NCBI RefSeq assembly: GCF_019457885.1
Contig: NZ_JAHZST010000004.1
Span: 124,001 to 188,000, forward strand
Length of the DNA: 64,000 nt
Reading direction: 5' to 3'
Source: Shewanella nanhaiensis
GTDB taxonomy: Bacteria > Pseudomonadota > Gammaproteobacteria > Enterobacterales > Shewanellaceae
In this document: positions 47,501 through 55,222 of the stretch, piece after piece
How the letters are laid out: each line of letters starts with the position of its first letter
Numbering within the stretch: the stretch's first letter is position 1
Notes under the pieces: model-generated
Told to the model about the DNA's origin: nothing
What the model saw: the letters and a program-made list of their open reading frames with translations, nothing else
Databases searched by the model: none
Position numbers and translations under genes: made by a program

Positions 47501-49572
47501 AAGCGACGGGGATCTTTTCTGATGGTAGCAACAAAGAGCTCACCCAGTTCTCTACTTGGCAAAGCTCAGATACCAGCGTCGCGACGTTAGATATGCAGGG
47601 CGTCGCCAAAAGCTACACTTCAGGCGCGATTACTGTGACCGCCAGTTACATTGGCTTTAGTGATTCTGCTTCCTTGATAGTGGGTGATAAAGCGCTTAGC
47701 TATATTAAGGTCACACCAAGCCTTGTTGAAGTGCCCTTAGGCACAGAAGGTCAATTTACCGCTCAGGCTTTCTATACTGACAAGAGCTCGGAAGATATTA
47801 CCGAGGTCGCGACCTGGCGCAGTCAAGATGAGTCTATCGTTCACATTGGCACGGGAGCACTTGATGCTGGCTATGGTATAGGAGTCGGTGTCGGGCAGAC
47901 ATCAATCACAGCGCAATATAAAACCGAAACAGACACCGCAGTGGTTAGGGTGAACGATGCAGAGATTATCGAACTGACGATATCGCCTGAAAATAAAACT
48001 GTGCCTCTGGGTTTAAGCCAGCCCTATCAAGCGTTTGCTCGCTTTACAGATGGAAGCAGTAAAGAGGTGACTTTAGCGTCTAGCTGGCAGAGCTCAAATC
48101 TCAAAGCTGCCACAATTGATATGCAGGGGTTAGCGCAAACCACGATAGGCGGTGGTGAGTATCAAACGGTTATTCAGGCTACATATCAAGGCTTAACGGC
48201 AGAGACTAACCTATATGTTGGTGAAGCCCAGCTGGTGGAGATTCAAGTGACACCTGCAACTGCTGAGGTGAATATTAACGAGTTTCAACAGTATATTGCG
48301 ACTGCATTTTTCTCGGACGGTTATTCTGCAGATATTAGCGGTGCTGCAACTTGGACTGTACTCGATACCAGCATTGCTCATGTCGTCTCTTCAGGCTTTA
48401 CCGCAGGTCGTGTGACGGGGGATACACAAGGTTCGACTAGGGTCAATGCACACTATTATGGTATGGATGCTCAAGCTGAAATTGTAGTGACAGAACTTGA
48501 GTATTTAGGGGTTGATGTAGAGCCTGCCGATAGTCATGTGATTGTTAATGAGACGATTCAGATGCAAGCACTGGCGGTATATGAAGATAGCCGGGGCATG
48601 ATTGTTCGCAAAGATGTCACCGATCAAAGTATATGGTCTATTGAGAAGCGGGAGAAGATATCCATTAACACCACAGGGCTTGTAACTGGGCTGGAGGTTG
48701 GAGAGTCTGCTGTTTACGCTGAGTTTCAGGGACATAGAGGTGAAGGTCGAGTCAATGTGCTTAACAGCAAAGTGATAAGCCTTGAGGTGACGCCTGATAA
48801 TTTAGTGGTGCCAATCGGTACTAAGGGACGCTACACAGCTACCGCGATTATGTACAACGCTTCACGACTTGATGTGACAAACAAGGCGACCTGGTCTTCG
48901 AGTAACCCTGACGTGATCCATATGGTGACGACAGGTGCAGATGGCGGGACGGCAACGGCTACAGGTGTTGGTTCAAGCACAATTACTGCAGAATATGATG
49001 GCGCCATTGATTCAGTTGTCACTCAAGTGAATGCCGTTTCATTAGTGAAACTCAAGATCACGCCGAGGTTGGAGTGGATCACTGCACAAGTTGCCACGCC
49101 ATTTTTTGCCACTGCCACATTTTCTGATGGGTCTGAGTTAGATGTGACAAGAGATGCTTCATGGATGAGCAATAAGCCTAGAGAAGTTGAGATCGACACT
49201 GGAGATGAGCACGCTGGGGTTGCTGTGGGTCAGTATGAAGGTGGCAGCGCCATCATTTCAGCTTCTTATAAAGGGCTAAGCGATCAATTAGCACTGGATG
49301 TTGTACCAAGAGAAGCGGTATCGATAGAGATCCTTCCTAACCAGATGACCATTGAGGTGGGCAGTTATCAAATTGTGGAGGTTTGGGTTCATTTCAATGA
49401 TGGCAGCTCAGAAAACTATGCCGACTATGTTGATTGGAACAGTAGCGATAAAAATGTTGCCTCTCCATTTAGACATGAGATTGATGGTATAGGGGTTGGG
49501 ACTGCGGTCGTCACAGCATCGTATGACGGACAAAGTGGCACTGCGCATGTTGAGGTCGTTCCCGCTAGCTAA
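44557..49572 (+). CDS. Giant Ig-like (Big_2) repeat lipoprotein, 1671 residues
   Basis: A lipobox (LLLLSFLSGC) is followed by a Gly/Cys/Asp-rich stretch with four more cysteines (CGCGGDGDPC). Then come about 18 Big_2-type domains of roughly 90 residues, each with a VTP/SP opening, a FSDGS/YSDGH turn and an ATW/NWQ strand. From about domain 6 to 14 the repeats alternate between two types, so the unit of duplication was probably a domain pair. Such proteins (invasin/intimin-like, adhesins) extend from the surface. No sortase signal or autotransporter barrel is present, so anchoring is by lipid. The neighbouring OmpA-family gene is in the same operon. Confidence 0.88.
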   Translation: MSMFKSIYSFSFLLLLSFLSGCGGDNDGFPTGGCGCGGDGDPCPPYAVELSVTPQLSTLAVATDEQYIARATYSDGTQREVTTEVIWSSSIPDVALIEAGGVASAETKGTTEIIATLAASQAGPEVSDSGTLHVTDAAVTSLTIEPGQAETLVGLTQDFKALALFADSHIQDVTRYTNWRTSEPSVATISNAPLSIGLATGVKSGTTQVIGSYANMDAQAQLVVLDSAVEKLVISPVDISFPVGTGVQYRADLIFVDGLSMDVTAQSNWLSSDASVASMNSDARLTGLKTGETQVSASLSFADVSVSDSTSATVTQSVVTQILVSPDNLFKPVGTQGDYLARAYYSDGTTADITHDAIWSVDDNSIAVIVESGEKGGHATAISPGTVEVTASFENQSGAVTAEVTRAVIESIDITPLDYVTPAGTQVNYSARARFSDSSVHDITLLGYWQSTDESVANIGSSGALAGAADAKTVGVTEISIDYMGLKQTTTLTVTDATISSLQVTPKNLQKPQGTRGQYRAIANYTDGHTQDVTSTATWSSANPGIVSIITSGSRGGYATANAVGETSIQAVYAGFKASPTNTSIMKVSSQTLATSSDSTSARVTNAVLEKLVLSPLTASIPAGNNQQYNLTGIFSDGSSKEVAEFANWQVESLNIASIDDKGNALGLSSGKTGILATYLGVQARAELIVTDAVIESLQVTPVHNQLPEGEKQQLIATAFYSDGHASNVTQLATWSSVDSGIVEVVSLGVEAGLSHALSAGETSITANFDGLQASATFVVTDAILESVTLSPIYSSIAAGNSQQYQFMGIFSDGTKRNLTKLANWQSSSSSVASVDRFGLALSYVEGMTEVSANYSGFSATATLEVTDASLTGLQVTPANSQVPVGTSGQFVATAFYSDGHSSDVSHLATWRAVDSSMVNIIATGLTGGLAEAVAVGETQVQARFEALTDSVDVTVTDAVLERYVVSPVSATIAAGLTQSYQATGIFSDGSNKELTQFSTWQSSDTSVATLDMQGVAKSYTSGAITVTASYIGFSDSASLIVGDKALSYIKVTPSLVEVPLGTEGQFTAQAFYTDKSSEDITEVATWRSQDESIVHIGTGALDAGYGIGVGVGQTSITAQYKTETDTAVVRVNDAEIIELTISPENKTVPLGLSQPYQAFARFTDGSSKEVTLASSWQSSNLKAATIDMQGLAQTTIGGGEYQTVIQATYQGLTAETNLYVGEAQLVEIQVTPATAEVNINEFQQYIATAFFSDGYSADISGAATWTVLDTSIAHVVSSGFTAGRVTGDTQGSTRVNAHYYGMDAQAEIVVTELEYLGVDVEPADSHVIVNETIQMQALAVYEDSRGMIVRKDVTDQSIWSIEKREKISINTTGLVTGLEVGESAVYAEFQGHRGEGRVNVLNSKVISLEVTPDNLVVPIGTKGRYTATAIMYNASRLDVTNKATWSSSNPDVIHMVTTGADGGTATATGVGSSTITAEYDGAIDSVVTQVNAVSLVKLKITPRLEWITAQVATPFFATATFSDGSELDVTRDASWMSNKPREVEIDTGDEHAGVAVGQYEGGSAIISASYKGLSDQLALDVVPREAVSIEILPNQMTIEVGSYQIVEVWVHFNDGSSENYADYVDWNSSDKNVASPFRHEIDGIGVGTAVVTASYDGQSGTAHVEVVPAS

Positions 49573-49578
49573 TCTGCT

Positions 49579-50226
49579 CTAATAGATGTTTGTAATAAAA
49601 GGCGCGAAAGCGCCTTTTTCAAATGGAAACAGTGCTTGACCATAAGGTGAAATCAACCAGACAAATACACAAATGTTGATAATGATCATACAGATTAATA
49701 TCATTCGAAAGCTGAGTTTTTGTGATTTATGCCTTAAGTATTGCTGGGCTAACAAAGCTCCTGGCCAGCCTCCCAATAGCGCCATTAGCTGCAGTGTACT
49801 CTCTTTTGTTCTCCATCTGCCTTTGCGTGCTGCGGATTTATCTAGGCCGTAGGCGATAAAGGTGATGGTACTCATCAGAAGGTAGATAAGAGGAAAATAG
49901 CTGGGCAGCAGGTCGTGATATAGGGCCATCGCAAGGGATGCTATTAAGCAAAGGATCAGTAAAAAACTGAACTTACCTTGACTCGGCGTTTTTTTTGATA
50001 AGTGTGTTTTAGCCTTTGCGTTGATAATCTTGGCTTGATGAGCCGTTTCGCGCCCCTGATTATCTTTTGTGAGAGTAAAGGTGATTATGTCTTGGAGTTG
50101 TGGGCGTCTTGGTTGATGCTTGAAGGATTTGATATGAACAAAAACCTGAGTTTGCTGACCTAAGGGCTGGATGAAACCAAACCCTTTTACGTCATCCCAC
50201 TGAACAAGCTTGCCTTTGAATTTCAT
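49579..50226 (-). CDS. Cold-shock domain + DUF1294 membrane protein
   Basis: The 215-residue product starts with a cold-shock domain (about 1-65; RNP1-like KGFGFI, RNP2-like VFVHIKSF). A membrane region with about four helices follows and includes the DUF1294 signature (FIAYGLDKSAARKGRWRTKE, LLGGWPGALLAQQYLRHKS). The fusion is well known in gammaproteobacteria; it may tether RNA binding to the membrane. The last codons overlap the terminator of the convergent giant lipoprotein gene, so the hairpin bases also encode EKGAFAPF. Confidence 0.9.
   Translation of the reverse strand: MKFKGKLVQWDDVKGFGFIQPLGQQTQVFVHIKSFKHQPRRPQLQDIITFTLTKDNQGRETAHQAKIINAKAKTHLSKKTPSQGKFSFLLILCLIASLAMALYHDLLPSYFPLIYLLMSTITFIAYGLDKSAARKGRWRTKESTLQLMALLGGWPGALLAQQYLRHKSQKLSFRMILICMIIINICVFVWLISPYGQALFPFEKGAFAPFITNIY
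49597..49618. terminator. Terminator of the giant lipoprotein operon, inside the opposing CDS
   Basis: AAAAGGCGC (49597-49605) and GCGCCTTTT (49610-49618) form a 9-bp stem with a GAAA loop. It is within the final codons of the convergent CSD-DUF1294 gene, which ends at 49579. Confidence 0.85.
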
Positions 50227-50313
50227 AGAGAATATAACTTGGTACTTTAAGTATTAGCAGTTTATCAGACAGTCCCAGTTTGGAATATGGCGATGACTTT
50301 ATTCTCATCGAAA

Positions 50314-50772
50314 TTAATCTGCTTCAAGCTTTCTTGCTCTTTTGTTCGCCGTTAATCGTCTACCTGCTACCGCATTTTTACTGAGAAGAAAGAGGTTAGT
50401 GGCGCCTGCAATTAGCTCAATAGCCTGTAGAAGGTAGAAATAAACATCAAACTGACCCTCTTGAGCCCAATAATTCAATAGAAGTGCCGCTGGAAGCAGT
50501 ATCAAGATGCCGTTTGCTGCTGCTATCTTCATCCTAAAAAGTTTCTGTTTAATGATTTTGCTCTTGGCACCCTTGGCCAACAGGTTACCTGTTATTCCTG
50601 TTAGAGCCATGGCTGGGATCAAGATAAAGAGCCCTGGAAATACTATGTTGCTTTTGACCTGAATAATAAAGGCGTGGGTACCAAAAATTTCACCCATTAA
50701 ACTGAAGCTGAAGAAAGTGGCGATGCAGAGTGTCGCTGTCAGGGCCGCAAGAAGGTGAAGTTTGGTTTTCAT
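50314..50772 (-). CDS. Hypothetical four-helix membrane protein
   Basis: The 152-residue product has four hydrophobic segments (about 7-30, 44-66, 84-101 and 110-132) and a basic C-terminus ([15 protein letters not shown]). I do not recognise the family. It is divergent from a MarR-type regulator gene 165 bp away, so that regulator may control it; a cell-envelope or exporter accessory role is possible but unsupported. Confidence 0.65.
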   Translation of the reverse strand: MKTKLHLLAALTATLCIATFFSFSLMGEIFGTHAFIIQVKSNIVFPGLFILIPAMALTGITGNLLAKGAKSKIIKQKLFRMKIAAANGILILLPAALLLNYWAQEGQFDVYFYLLQAIELIAGATNLFLLSKNAVAGRRLTANKRARKLEAD

Positions 50773-50937
50773 GTTTATCCCGTTTATTGCTCGTAGAGTA
50801 GATCATTATTCTTATAGTGACAGCATGCTGTCGGTGTTGTTCATTATATAGACTGATATTGCCTTGTCAACTTTGACAGTTTGTTGTCGTTTTGCTAATC
50901 TGAAACCTCTTCTATGAGGCTGATATGTGGAGTTAGG

Positions 50938-51369
50938 ATGACTGAACATGAAGGTTTTACTCAGTTGGTTTTGAGCATTTTCAGGTTAAATGGGTTACTA
51001 GTCACCGAAGGAGATAATTTGAGTCAGCCAGTAGGACTGACGAGTGCCAGATGGAAGATTTTAGGAGCGGTAGAAAAGTCTCCCCAAACCGTATCGCAAA
51101 TTGCTAGAACCATGGGGCAGACAAGGCAAAGTGTGCAGCGTATTGCCAATGAATTGGTGAAATTAGAGATTGTCACCTTTGAAAGTAATCCAGAGCATAA
51201 GACGGCAAAGTTAATCGTTAGAACGGCAAAGGGCGCAGCGCTTTTTGCATTGTTATCTGAGTCACTTATCCCTTGGGGCCATGATGCCGTAGAGGGGATC
51301 TCTGAGGAGGAGCTGTTGATTACTTTAAAAGTGATAACCAAATTAATTGGACGTTTTGAGGGGCGATAA
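50938..51369 (+). CDS. MarR-family transcriptional regulator
   Basis: The start is placed at the ATG at 50938, preceded by GGAGTTAGG, rather than the upstream ATG at 50914. The 143-residue protein has a winged helix with ARWKILGAVEKSPQTVSQIA and GQTRQSVQRIANELVKL as helix-turn-helix. It probably represses divergent or nearby genes; the membrane-protein gene at 50314 is the nearest divergent unit. The ligand is not predictable. Confidence 0.86.
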   Translation: MTEHEGFTQLVLSIFRLNGLLVTEGDNLSQPVGLTSARWKILGAVEKSPQTVSQIARTMGQTRQSVQRIANELVKLEIVTFESNPEHKTAKLIVRTAKGAALFALLSESLIPWGHDAVEGISEEELLITLKVITKLIGRFEGR

Positions 51370-51389
51370 TTTCTGTTTAATAAAGTGAG

Positions 51390-51417
51390 ATATTCCGGCC
51401 CTATATGACCGGAATAT
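51390..51417. terminator. Hairpin between convergent MarR and DUF4442 genes
   Basis: ATATTCCGG (51390-51398) and CCGGAATAT (51409-51417) are perfect complements. No T-run follows, so termination is unproven. Confidence 0.45.
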
Positions 51418-51447
51418 TGCTCTGTTTAACTGTGATACCCATCGGTA

Positions 51448-51927
51448 TTAATGTTTTACTGGCTTCTCTGATATCCACAGTTTTATCTCACCTTTTACCA
51501 CCACTACCCCCTCCGAGTCATAAGCGGTGACTGGTACCATAAGATCTCCTGGTACCCACTGCTCAGGGTTTACCTGGGCTACGCAGCGAATATCACTTCC
51601 AGCTTTGGCGGTATAATCTAAGCTCATTCCTTTAGGGATCCATCTTAGGTGGTGGGGAATAGAGGCTTCTGCCATCACCCCCATTGCCATCTCTAGTCCA
51701 TTACAGATGGCGATGACATGGACGGTTTTAATATGGTTGTGAACAGCATGGCGCTTCTTAATTAAACACTCACATCTATGGGGCCTTAGTTCGGTGATAA
51801 GAGGTTTAATCGTGCCAAAGTAGGGAGCCATGCGTGCCACCATGACAGAGAAGATCTTATTGCCGAAAGGAAAGCGCGTTACTCTGTTATACAGGGCCAT
51901 CACCTTAGTAGGTTTCTGTGTTGTCAT
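51448..51927 (-). CDS. DUF4442 hotdog-fold protein
   Basis: The start is set at the ATG at 51927 (MTTQKPTKVMALYNRVTRFP) with ATCGAG upstream; the ORF from 51996 would add 23 residues of low quality. The 159-residue product matches DUF4442 (PHRCECLIKKRHAVHNHIKT, AICNGLEMAMGVMAEASI), a hotdog fold close to acyl-CoA thioesterases. The substrate is unknown. It is convergent with the MarR-like gene. Confidence 0.8.
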   Translation of the reverse strand: MTTQKPTKVMALYNRVTRFPFGNKIFSVMVARMAPYFGTIKPLITELRPHRCECLIKKRHAVHNHIKTVHVIAICNGLEMAMGVMAEASIPHHLRWIPKGMSLDYTAKAGSDIRCVAQVNPEQWVPGDLMVPVTAYDSEGVVVVKGEIKLWISEKPVKH

Positions 51928-52062
51928 CTCGATATCGCCTGATTTTATTATTCTGGTCGGATGAGTTAGGTTATCTGAATAACATGGGATTAACAATATC
52001 TCTTTTTGATTGGATAAATATTGAATTTAGCGATCTATTTTTAAAATGAACCAAACTTCATT

Positions 52063-52091
52063 TTCACTTGTCTATCTTTGAAACGTATAAT
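52063..52091 (+). promoter_or_regulatory. Candidate sigma-70 promoter for the DUF368 gene
   Basis: TATAAT at 52086-52091 is a perfect -10 box. The best -35 at 17-bp spacing is TTCACT (52063-52068), four of six matches. The start codon is 38 bp downstream. Confidence 0.45.
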
Positions 52092-52128
52092 CCCCTTTTT
52101 CGTAATTGCTCATATTTAAGGATACAAA

Positions 52129-53076
52129 TTGAATTACCTGCTTACCTATTTAAAAGGAATGGCGATGGGAGCTGCAGATGTGGTTCCCGGTGTGTCAGGC
52201 GGAACTATCGCTTTTATTACCGGGATTTTAGATACCTTGCTTGAGAGTATTCGAAGGATCAATCCTAAGCTAATCTCTGTGATTAGAGAGCAGGGAGTTA
52301 AGCAGGCGTTTGAGTATATCAATGGCCCTTTTCTTGTCTGTGTTTTTGGTGGCATTCTGACAAGTATTTTTTCTCTATCAAAGTTAATTACTTACCTCTT
52401 AGAAAATCACCCCATTCCCGTCTGGTCTTTCTTTTTTGGACTGATTCTCATCTCTGTAGTCCACATGTTAAAGCAGGTTAAAGGTTTCTCTTTCATCAGG
52501 CTTGTACTGTTTGCTCTAGGCACTGTGTTTGCTTGGGGGATCACCATGTTAAGCCCTATAACTCTTGAGATGACCTATCTGAATATCTTTATTGGCGGCA
52601 GTATCGCTATCTGCGCCATGTTGCTCCCAGGTATCTCAGGAAGCTTTATTCTATTACTTTTAGGGCTTTACCCTTCAGTACTCGCGGCTGCCAAGAACTT
52701 TGATATCACAATTTTAGCTATTTTTGCATCGGGCTGTATCTTCGGTCTGCTCACCTTCAGCCACCTCCTATCGGCTCTGCTTCGTAAGTTCCACGATGGA
52801 ACCCTTATCTTTTTGACCGGCTTAATGCTTGGCACTTTAGGTAAGATATGGCCATGGAAAGAGGTACTCACTTGGCGCACAAACTCCTCGGGTCAGCAGG
52901 TTCCACTCTTAGAGCAGAATTTGTCTCCAATACAGTTTGAACAGATCACAGGTCAGCCAGCTCATATCGCTTGGGCCGTGGCTGCATTAATTTGTGGTGT
53001 TGCGCTTGTTTGGGGATTGGAGCTATTTGCTGCACGAAACGGTATGGCTAACGTTAATCAAGATAAAAAAGGGTAA
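52129..53076 (+). CDS. DUF368 membrane protein (PopT-type undecaprenyl-phosphate translocase candidate)
   Basis: The gene starts with TTG at 52129, seven bases after AAGGAT, an uncommon but well-placed start. The 315-residue product has about nine hydrophobic segments and the family signature AAADVVPGVSGGTIAFITGI near the N-terminus (GAADVVPGVSGGT), with a second LLPGISGSFILLLLGLYP half-repeat in the middle. DUF368 proteins were linked to recycling of undecaprenyl phosphate across the inner membrane (PopT, Vibrio VCA0040). A small lipoprotein gene follows at once. Confidence 0.88.
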   Translation: MNYLLTYLKGMAMGAADVVPGVSGGTIAFITGILDTLLESIRRINPKLISVIREQGVKQAFEYINGPFLVCVFGGILTSIFSLSKLITYLLENHPIPVWSFFFGLILISVVHMLKQVKGFSFIRLVLFALGTVFAWGITMLSPITLEMTYLNIFIGGSIAICAMLLPGISGSFILLLLGLYPSVLAAAKNFDITILAIFASGCIFGLLTFSHLLSALLRKFHDGTLIFLTGLMLGTLGKIWPWKEVLTWRTNSSGQQVPLLEQNLSPIQFEQITGQPAHIAWAVAALICGVALVWGLELFAARNGMANVNQDKKG

Positions 53077-53080
53077 GAAA

Positions 53081-53296
53081 ATGAATCTGAAAAATGTACT
53101 GCTGCTCACTACGCTATTGGGTATCTCGGCCTGCGCCACATCTGTTTATGACACTGTAGATATCAATGTTGAACAGGAGCCACAGCAAGATGTATTGGAT
53201 TCAAAGGCAGACCCTATGATTGAGCATAATGAGCGACTCATTAAAGAGGGAAGAGAGGATGAGTGGCGAAAAGACGTTAAAGGCTTATCTCACTGA
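53081..53296 (+). CDS. Small lipoprotein, 71 residues
   Basis: The start at the ATG at 53081 (MNLKNVLLLTTLLGISAC) follows GGGTAAG and lies four bases after the DUF368 stop. The lipobox is GISAC; the mature part is acidic (EQEPQQDVLDSKADPM) and short. I recognise no family. Close spacing indicates an operon with DUF368, so a role in the same envelope step is possible. Confidence 0.75.
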   Translation: MNLKNVLLLTTLLGISACATSVYDTVDINVEQEPQQDVLDSKADPMIEHNERLIKEGREDEWRKDVKGLSH

Positions 53297-53318
53297 TAAC
53301 AGCTGTTAAATAAACGGT

Positions 53319-53346
53319 AAAAGGTGGCTTAGGCCACCTTTTTTAT
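53319..53346 (+). terminator. Terminator of the DUF368-lipoprotein operon
   Basis: AAAAGGTGGC (53319-53328) and GCCACCTTTT (53333-53342) form a 10-bp stem around TTAG, with further T after. The A-flank also allows use from the minus side. Confidence 0.88.
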
Positions 53347-53354
53347 TGATAGCG

Positions 53355-53699
53355 TTAACCCGCTTGACGACTATTATCTACTTTCTTTTTATCATAGTAC
53401 TCGAAGGGGAAAACGTTACGAATTCGCTGAGTCACACCGTCGCTGACATTGGCTGATACATGCAATCGAACTGCACCAGATTTTTCACACCTGACTGAGC
53501 AGGTCAGCTTTTCAGACTTGGCGATGGCGCGGCACTCTTTTTGAAACTTTTCAGGGATCTTACCTTTATGGGAGGTGAGCCGTCCGTCCTTGAAATGCAT
53601 TTCGAAAATAGTCAGGCCTTTCTTGCCGCTAAATATCAGTTTATAAATAAGAAACAATCCAACAAGAATAAAGATTACTTTTAGTACATCTGGCGTCAT
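53355..53699 (-). CDS. DUF3634-like small membrane-anchored protein
   Basis: The 114-residue product has one N-terminal membrane helix (VLKVIFILVGLFLIYKLIF). A cytoplasmic or periplasmic domain follows with two cysteines (LTCSVRCEKSG) and the IRNVFPFEYYDKKK end. The pattern is that of a Shewanella/Vibrio family I remember as DUF3634. Function unknown. AAGGAGGC precedes the start. Confidence 0.72.
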   Translation of the reverse strand: MTPDVLKVIFILVGLFLIYKLIFSGKKGLTIFEMHFKDGRLTSHKGKIPEKFQKECRAIAKSEKLTCSVRCEKSGAVRLHVSANVSDGVTQRIRNVFPFEYYDKKKVDNSRQAG

Positions 53700-53780
53700 A
53701 TAAGCCTCCTTTTATGTAAAGATACGCTTAGATTTAACATTTTCATAGTAGATTAGATCACGTTTATCTAACTCTCTTCT

Positions 53781-53802
53781 ATACTCATACTCATACTCAT
53801 AC
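53781..53802. repeat. Hexanucleotide microsatellite, about 3.7 copies
   Basis: ATACTC is repeated three times and partly a fourth time directly before the left end of the MITE-like element, with which it shares the last four bases. Confidence 0.7.
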
Positions 53803-54063
53803 CAATCAGTATAAAGGTTTGATCGCTCAGCGAGAGTTTAGCGGTTCTGAGGCAAGGCAACGAGTGAAGAGCATAGTTACTCTACGGTTAAGCTCGTTAA
53901 CACAGCATCAGCACCGCTAAAACTCGCCTGTAAGGAGTGTTTTTAGCTGCCTATTTCTGTGTTGAATGAACTCATAAGGGAATAACCATTATATCATCCA
54001 TTCGCCTTGAATTAGTTTGCCAAAAGCACTCTGAGTAGATCAACTTCTTATATTGATTGGTAT
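53799..54063. mobile_element. MITE-like element with 16-bp terminal inverted repeats
   Basis: ATACCAATCAGTATAA (53799-53814) is the inverted copy, with one mismatch, of TTATATTGATTGGTAT (54048-54063). The 265-bp interior has no gene. It contains nested inverted repeats: GCGAGAGTTTAGCGGT (53830-53845) against ACCGCTAAAACTCGC (53913-53927), and AACGAG against CTCGTT within. No transposase is present. The layout fits a non-autonomous miniature inverted-repeat element; similar dispersed palindromic elements are common in Shewanella genomes, as far as I remember. Confidence 0.65.
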
Positions 54064-54096
54064 GTTATATGGAGCTTAACTGTTAAGGATAACGCT

Positions 54097-54279
54097 ATGT
54101 TTGTATCGAATGCGGAGCGCTGGGCTAAATTGTGTCACCAACAGGCCGAGTTAATTGAGAGCTTATCTGAGAGCTTTCCTGAACGACGTGATAATCACAT
54201 CAATTTAGGATTGAGTTGGCGTCAACTCGAGGAGCGGGTAAGTAAAGGGAGATCACCTAGACTCAATGATATTAAGTAG
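54097..54279 (+). CDS. Small hypothetical protein, 60 residues
   Basis: The ORF starts at an ATG preceded by AAGGAT and ends 17 bp before a strong terminator. The product is charged and helical (AERWAKLCHQQAELIESLSE), without a signal or membrane segment. Well-placed expression signals support a real gene. The family is unknown. It begins 33 bp after the right end of the MITE-like element. Confidence 0.6.
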   Translation: MFVSNAERWAKLCHQQAELIESLSESFPERRDNHINLGLSWRQLEERVSKGRSPRLNDIK

Positions 54280-54296
54280 TGGCAATTGAATTCAAT

Positions 54297-54324
54297 AAAA
54301 AAACCGCCTGATGGCGGTTTTTTT
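54297..54324. terminator. Bidirectional terminator
   Basis: Twelve-bp stem, A-run plus CCGCC (54297-54308) with GGCGG plus T-run (54313-54324), loop TGAT. It separates the small ORF from the convergent TorF-type porin gene. Confidence 0.88.
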
Positions 54325-54351
54325 ATCTAAAGTTCTGTTGTTGCAATTAAT

Positions 54352-55074
54352 TTAGAAAGCGTAGCTGACAGAAGCAAGTACAGTACCTTCGGTATTATAC
54401 AGATCATCTGTGACCTGATTATCATCACTAATGTCAGTGTCTAGCCAAGCAAGTGATAATCCAATACCTGCAACTTCGGTAGAAACACCGATAGAGTAAT
54501 CAGCATAGCTATCGAATCCTTCACCATCATCAATGCCATCACCAAAGTTGTAGCCGTAATGGAGATCTAAGCTCCAGTTTTCATAGAACTCGTAGGAGTA
54601 GTTAGCTTCGGCATAATGCAGATCTAGATCGCTTCCACCGTAATCATTGGTGTACCAGTAAGCCAAGCGGAAACCGCTGAAATCAACACCTATGCTAGCT
54701 TCTAAGTAATTTAAATCACTGTCACCAGGATAGTTGTAACGATACAGTGTGACATCATAGCTTAAGTCATCATTGAGCTCACCGTAGTAACCTGCGTAGA
54801 TATCAAGTTCAATATCTGGTCCATTATAATCTGGCTCATCGAAATCGACATTACTTGCCCAAGCGCCGACAAAGAAACCACTGTCGTGGCTCCAATCTAT
54901 GCCTGCCTGAATTGCAAAGTCACTTGCTGTTTGTGATACACCGCGGAAACGATAGTCGTTAGTTAAGCTGACTTCGCCAGATACTTCGGCTGAGGCGATT
55001 GGTGAGATTAGCGCTGTGGCCAGAACAAGACCGGTAACTTGGGCAATCCGTTTTTTATTAAATTTTTTATACAC
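54352..55074 (-). CDS. TorF-family putative porin
   Basis: The 240-residue product has a signal peptide (GLVLATALISPIASAE) and a mature domain starting VSGEVSLTNDYRFRGVSQT, the diagnostic opening of the TorF/TIGR02001 family. Alternating aromatic and acidic strands continue to a terminal SVSYAF, as in outer-membrane barrels. The barrel is very Asp/Tyr-rich. TorF-type porins are linked to uptake of small organic anions; the substrate here is unknown. GGAGAAAC precedes the start. Confidence 0.9.
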   Translation of the reverse strand: MYKKFNKKRIAQVTGLVLATALISPIASAEVSGEVSLTNDYRFRGVSQTASDFAIQAGIDWSHDSGFFVGAWASNVDFDEPDYNGPDIELDIYAGYYGELNDDLSYDVTLYRYNYPGDSDLNYLEASIGVDFSGFRLAYWYTNDYGGSDLDLHYAEANYSYEFYENWSLDLHYGYNFGDGIDDGEGFDSYADYSIGVSTEVAGIGLSLAWLDTDISDDNQVTDDLYNTEGTVLASVSYAF

Positions 55075-55222
55075 GGTAGTTTCTCCATTTTACTTTATTG
55101 CATGAACGCCCTGTAACAGGGGTTTTGTGGTTACCAAACAACAGCATCAATGCTGAGACCTCATGGTGGTTATGAAACTTAAGTTTCAATTCGTTATGTT
55201 CGTTATCGATGCTCTAAATTGT

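Noticed and set aside
44557..49572. DNA-level repeats across the giant gene as a CRISPR or satellite array
   Set aside because: The repeats are about 270 bp, diverged, in frame, and explained as Ig-like protein domains.
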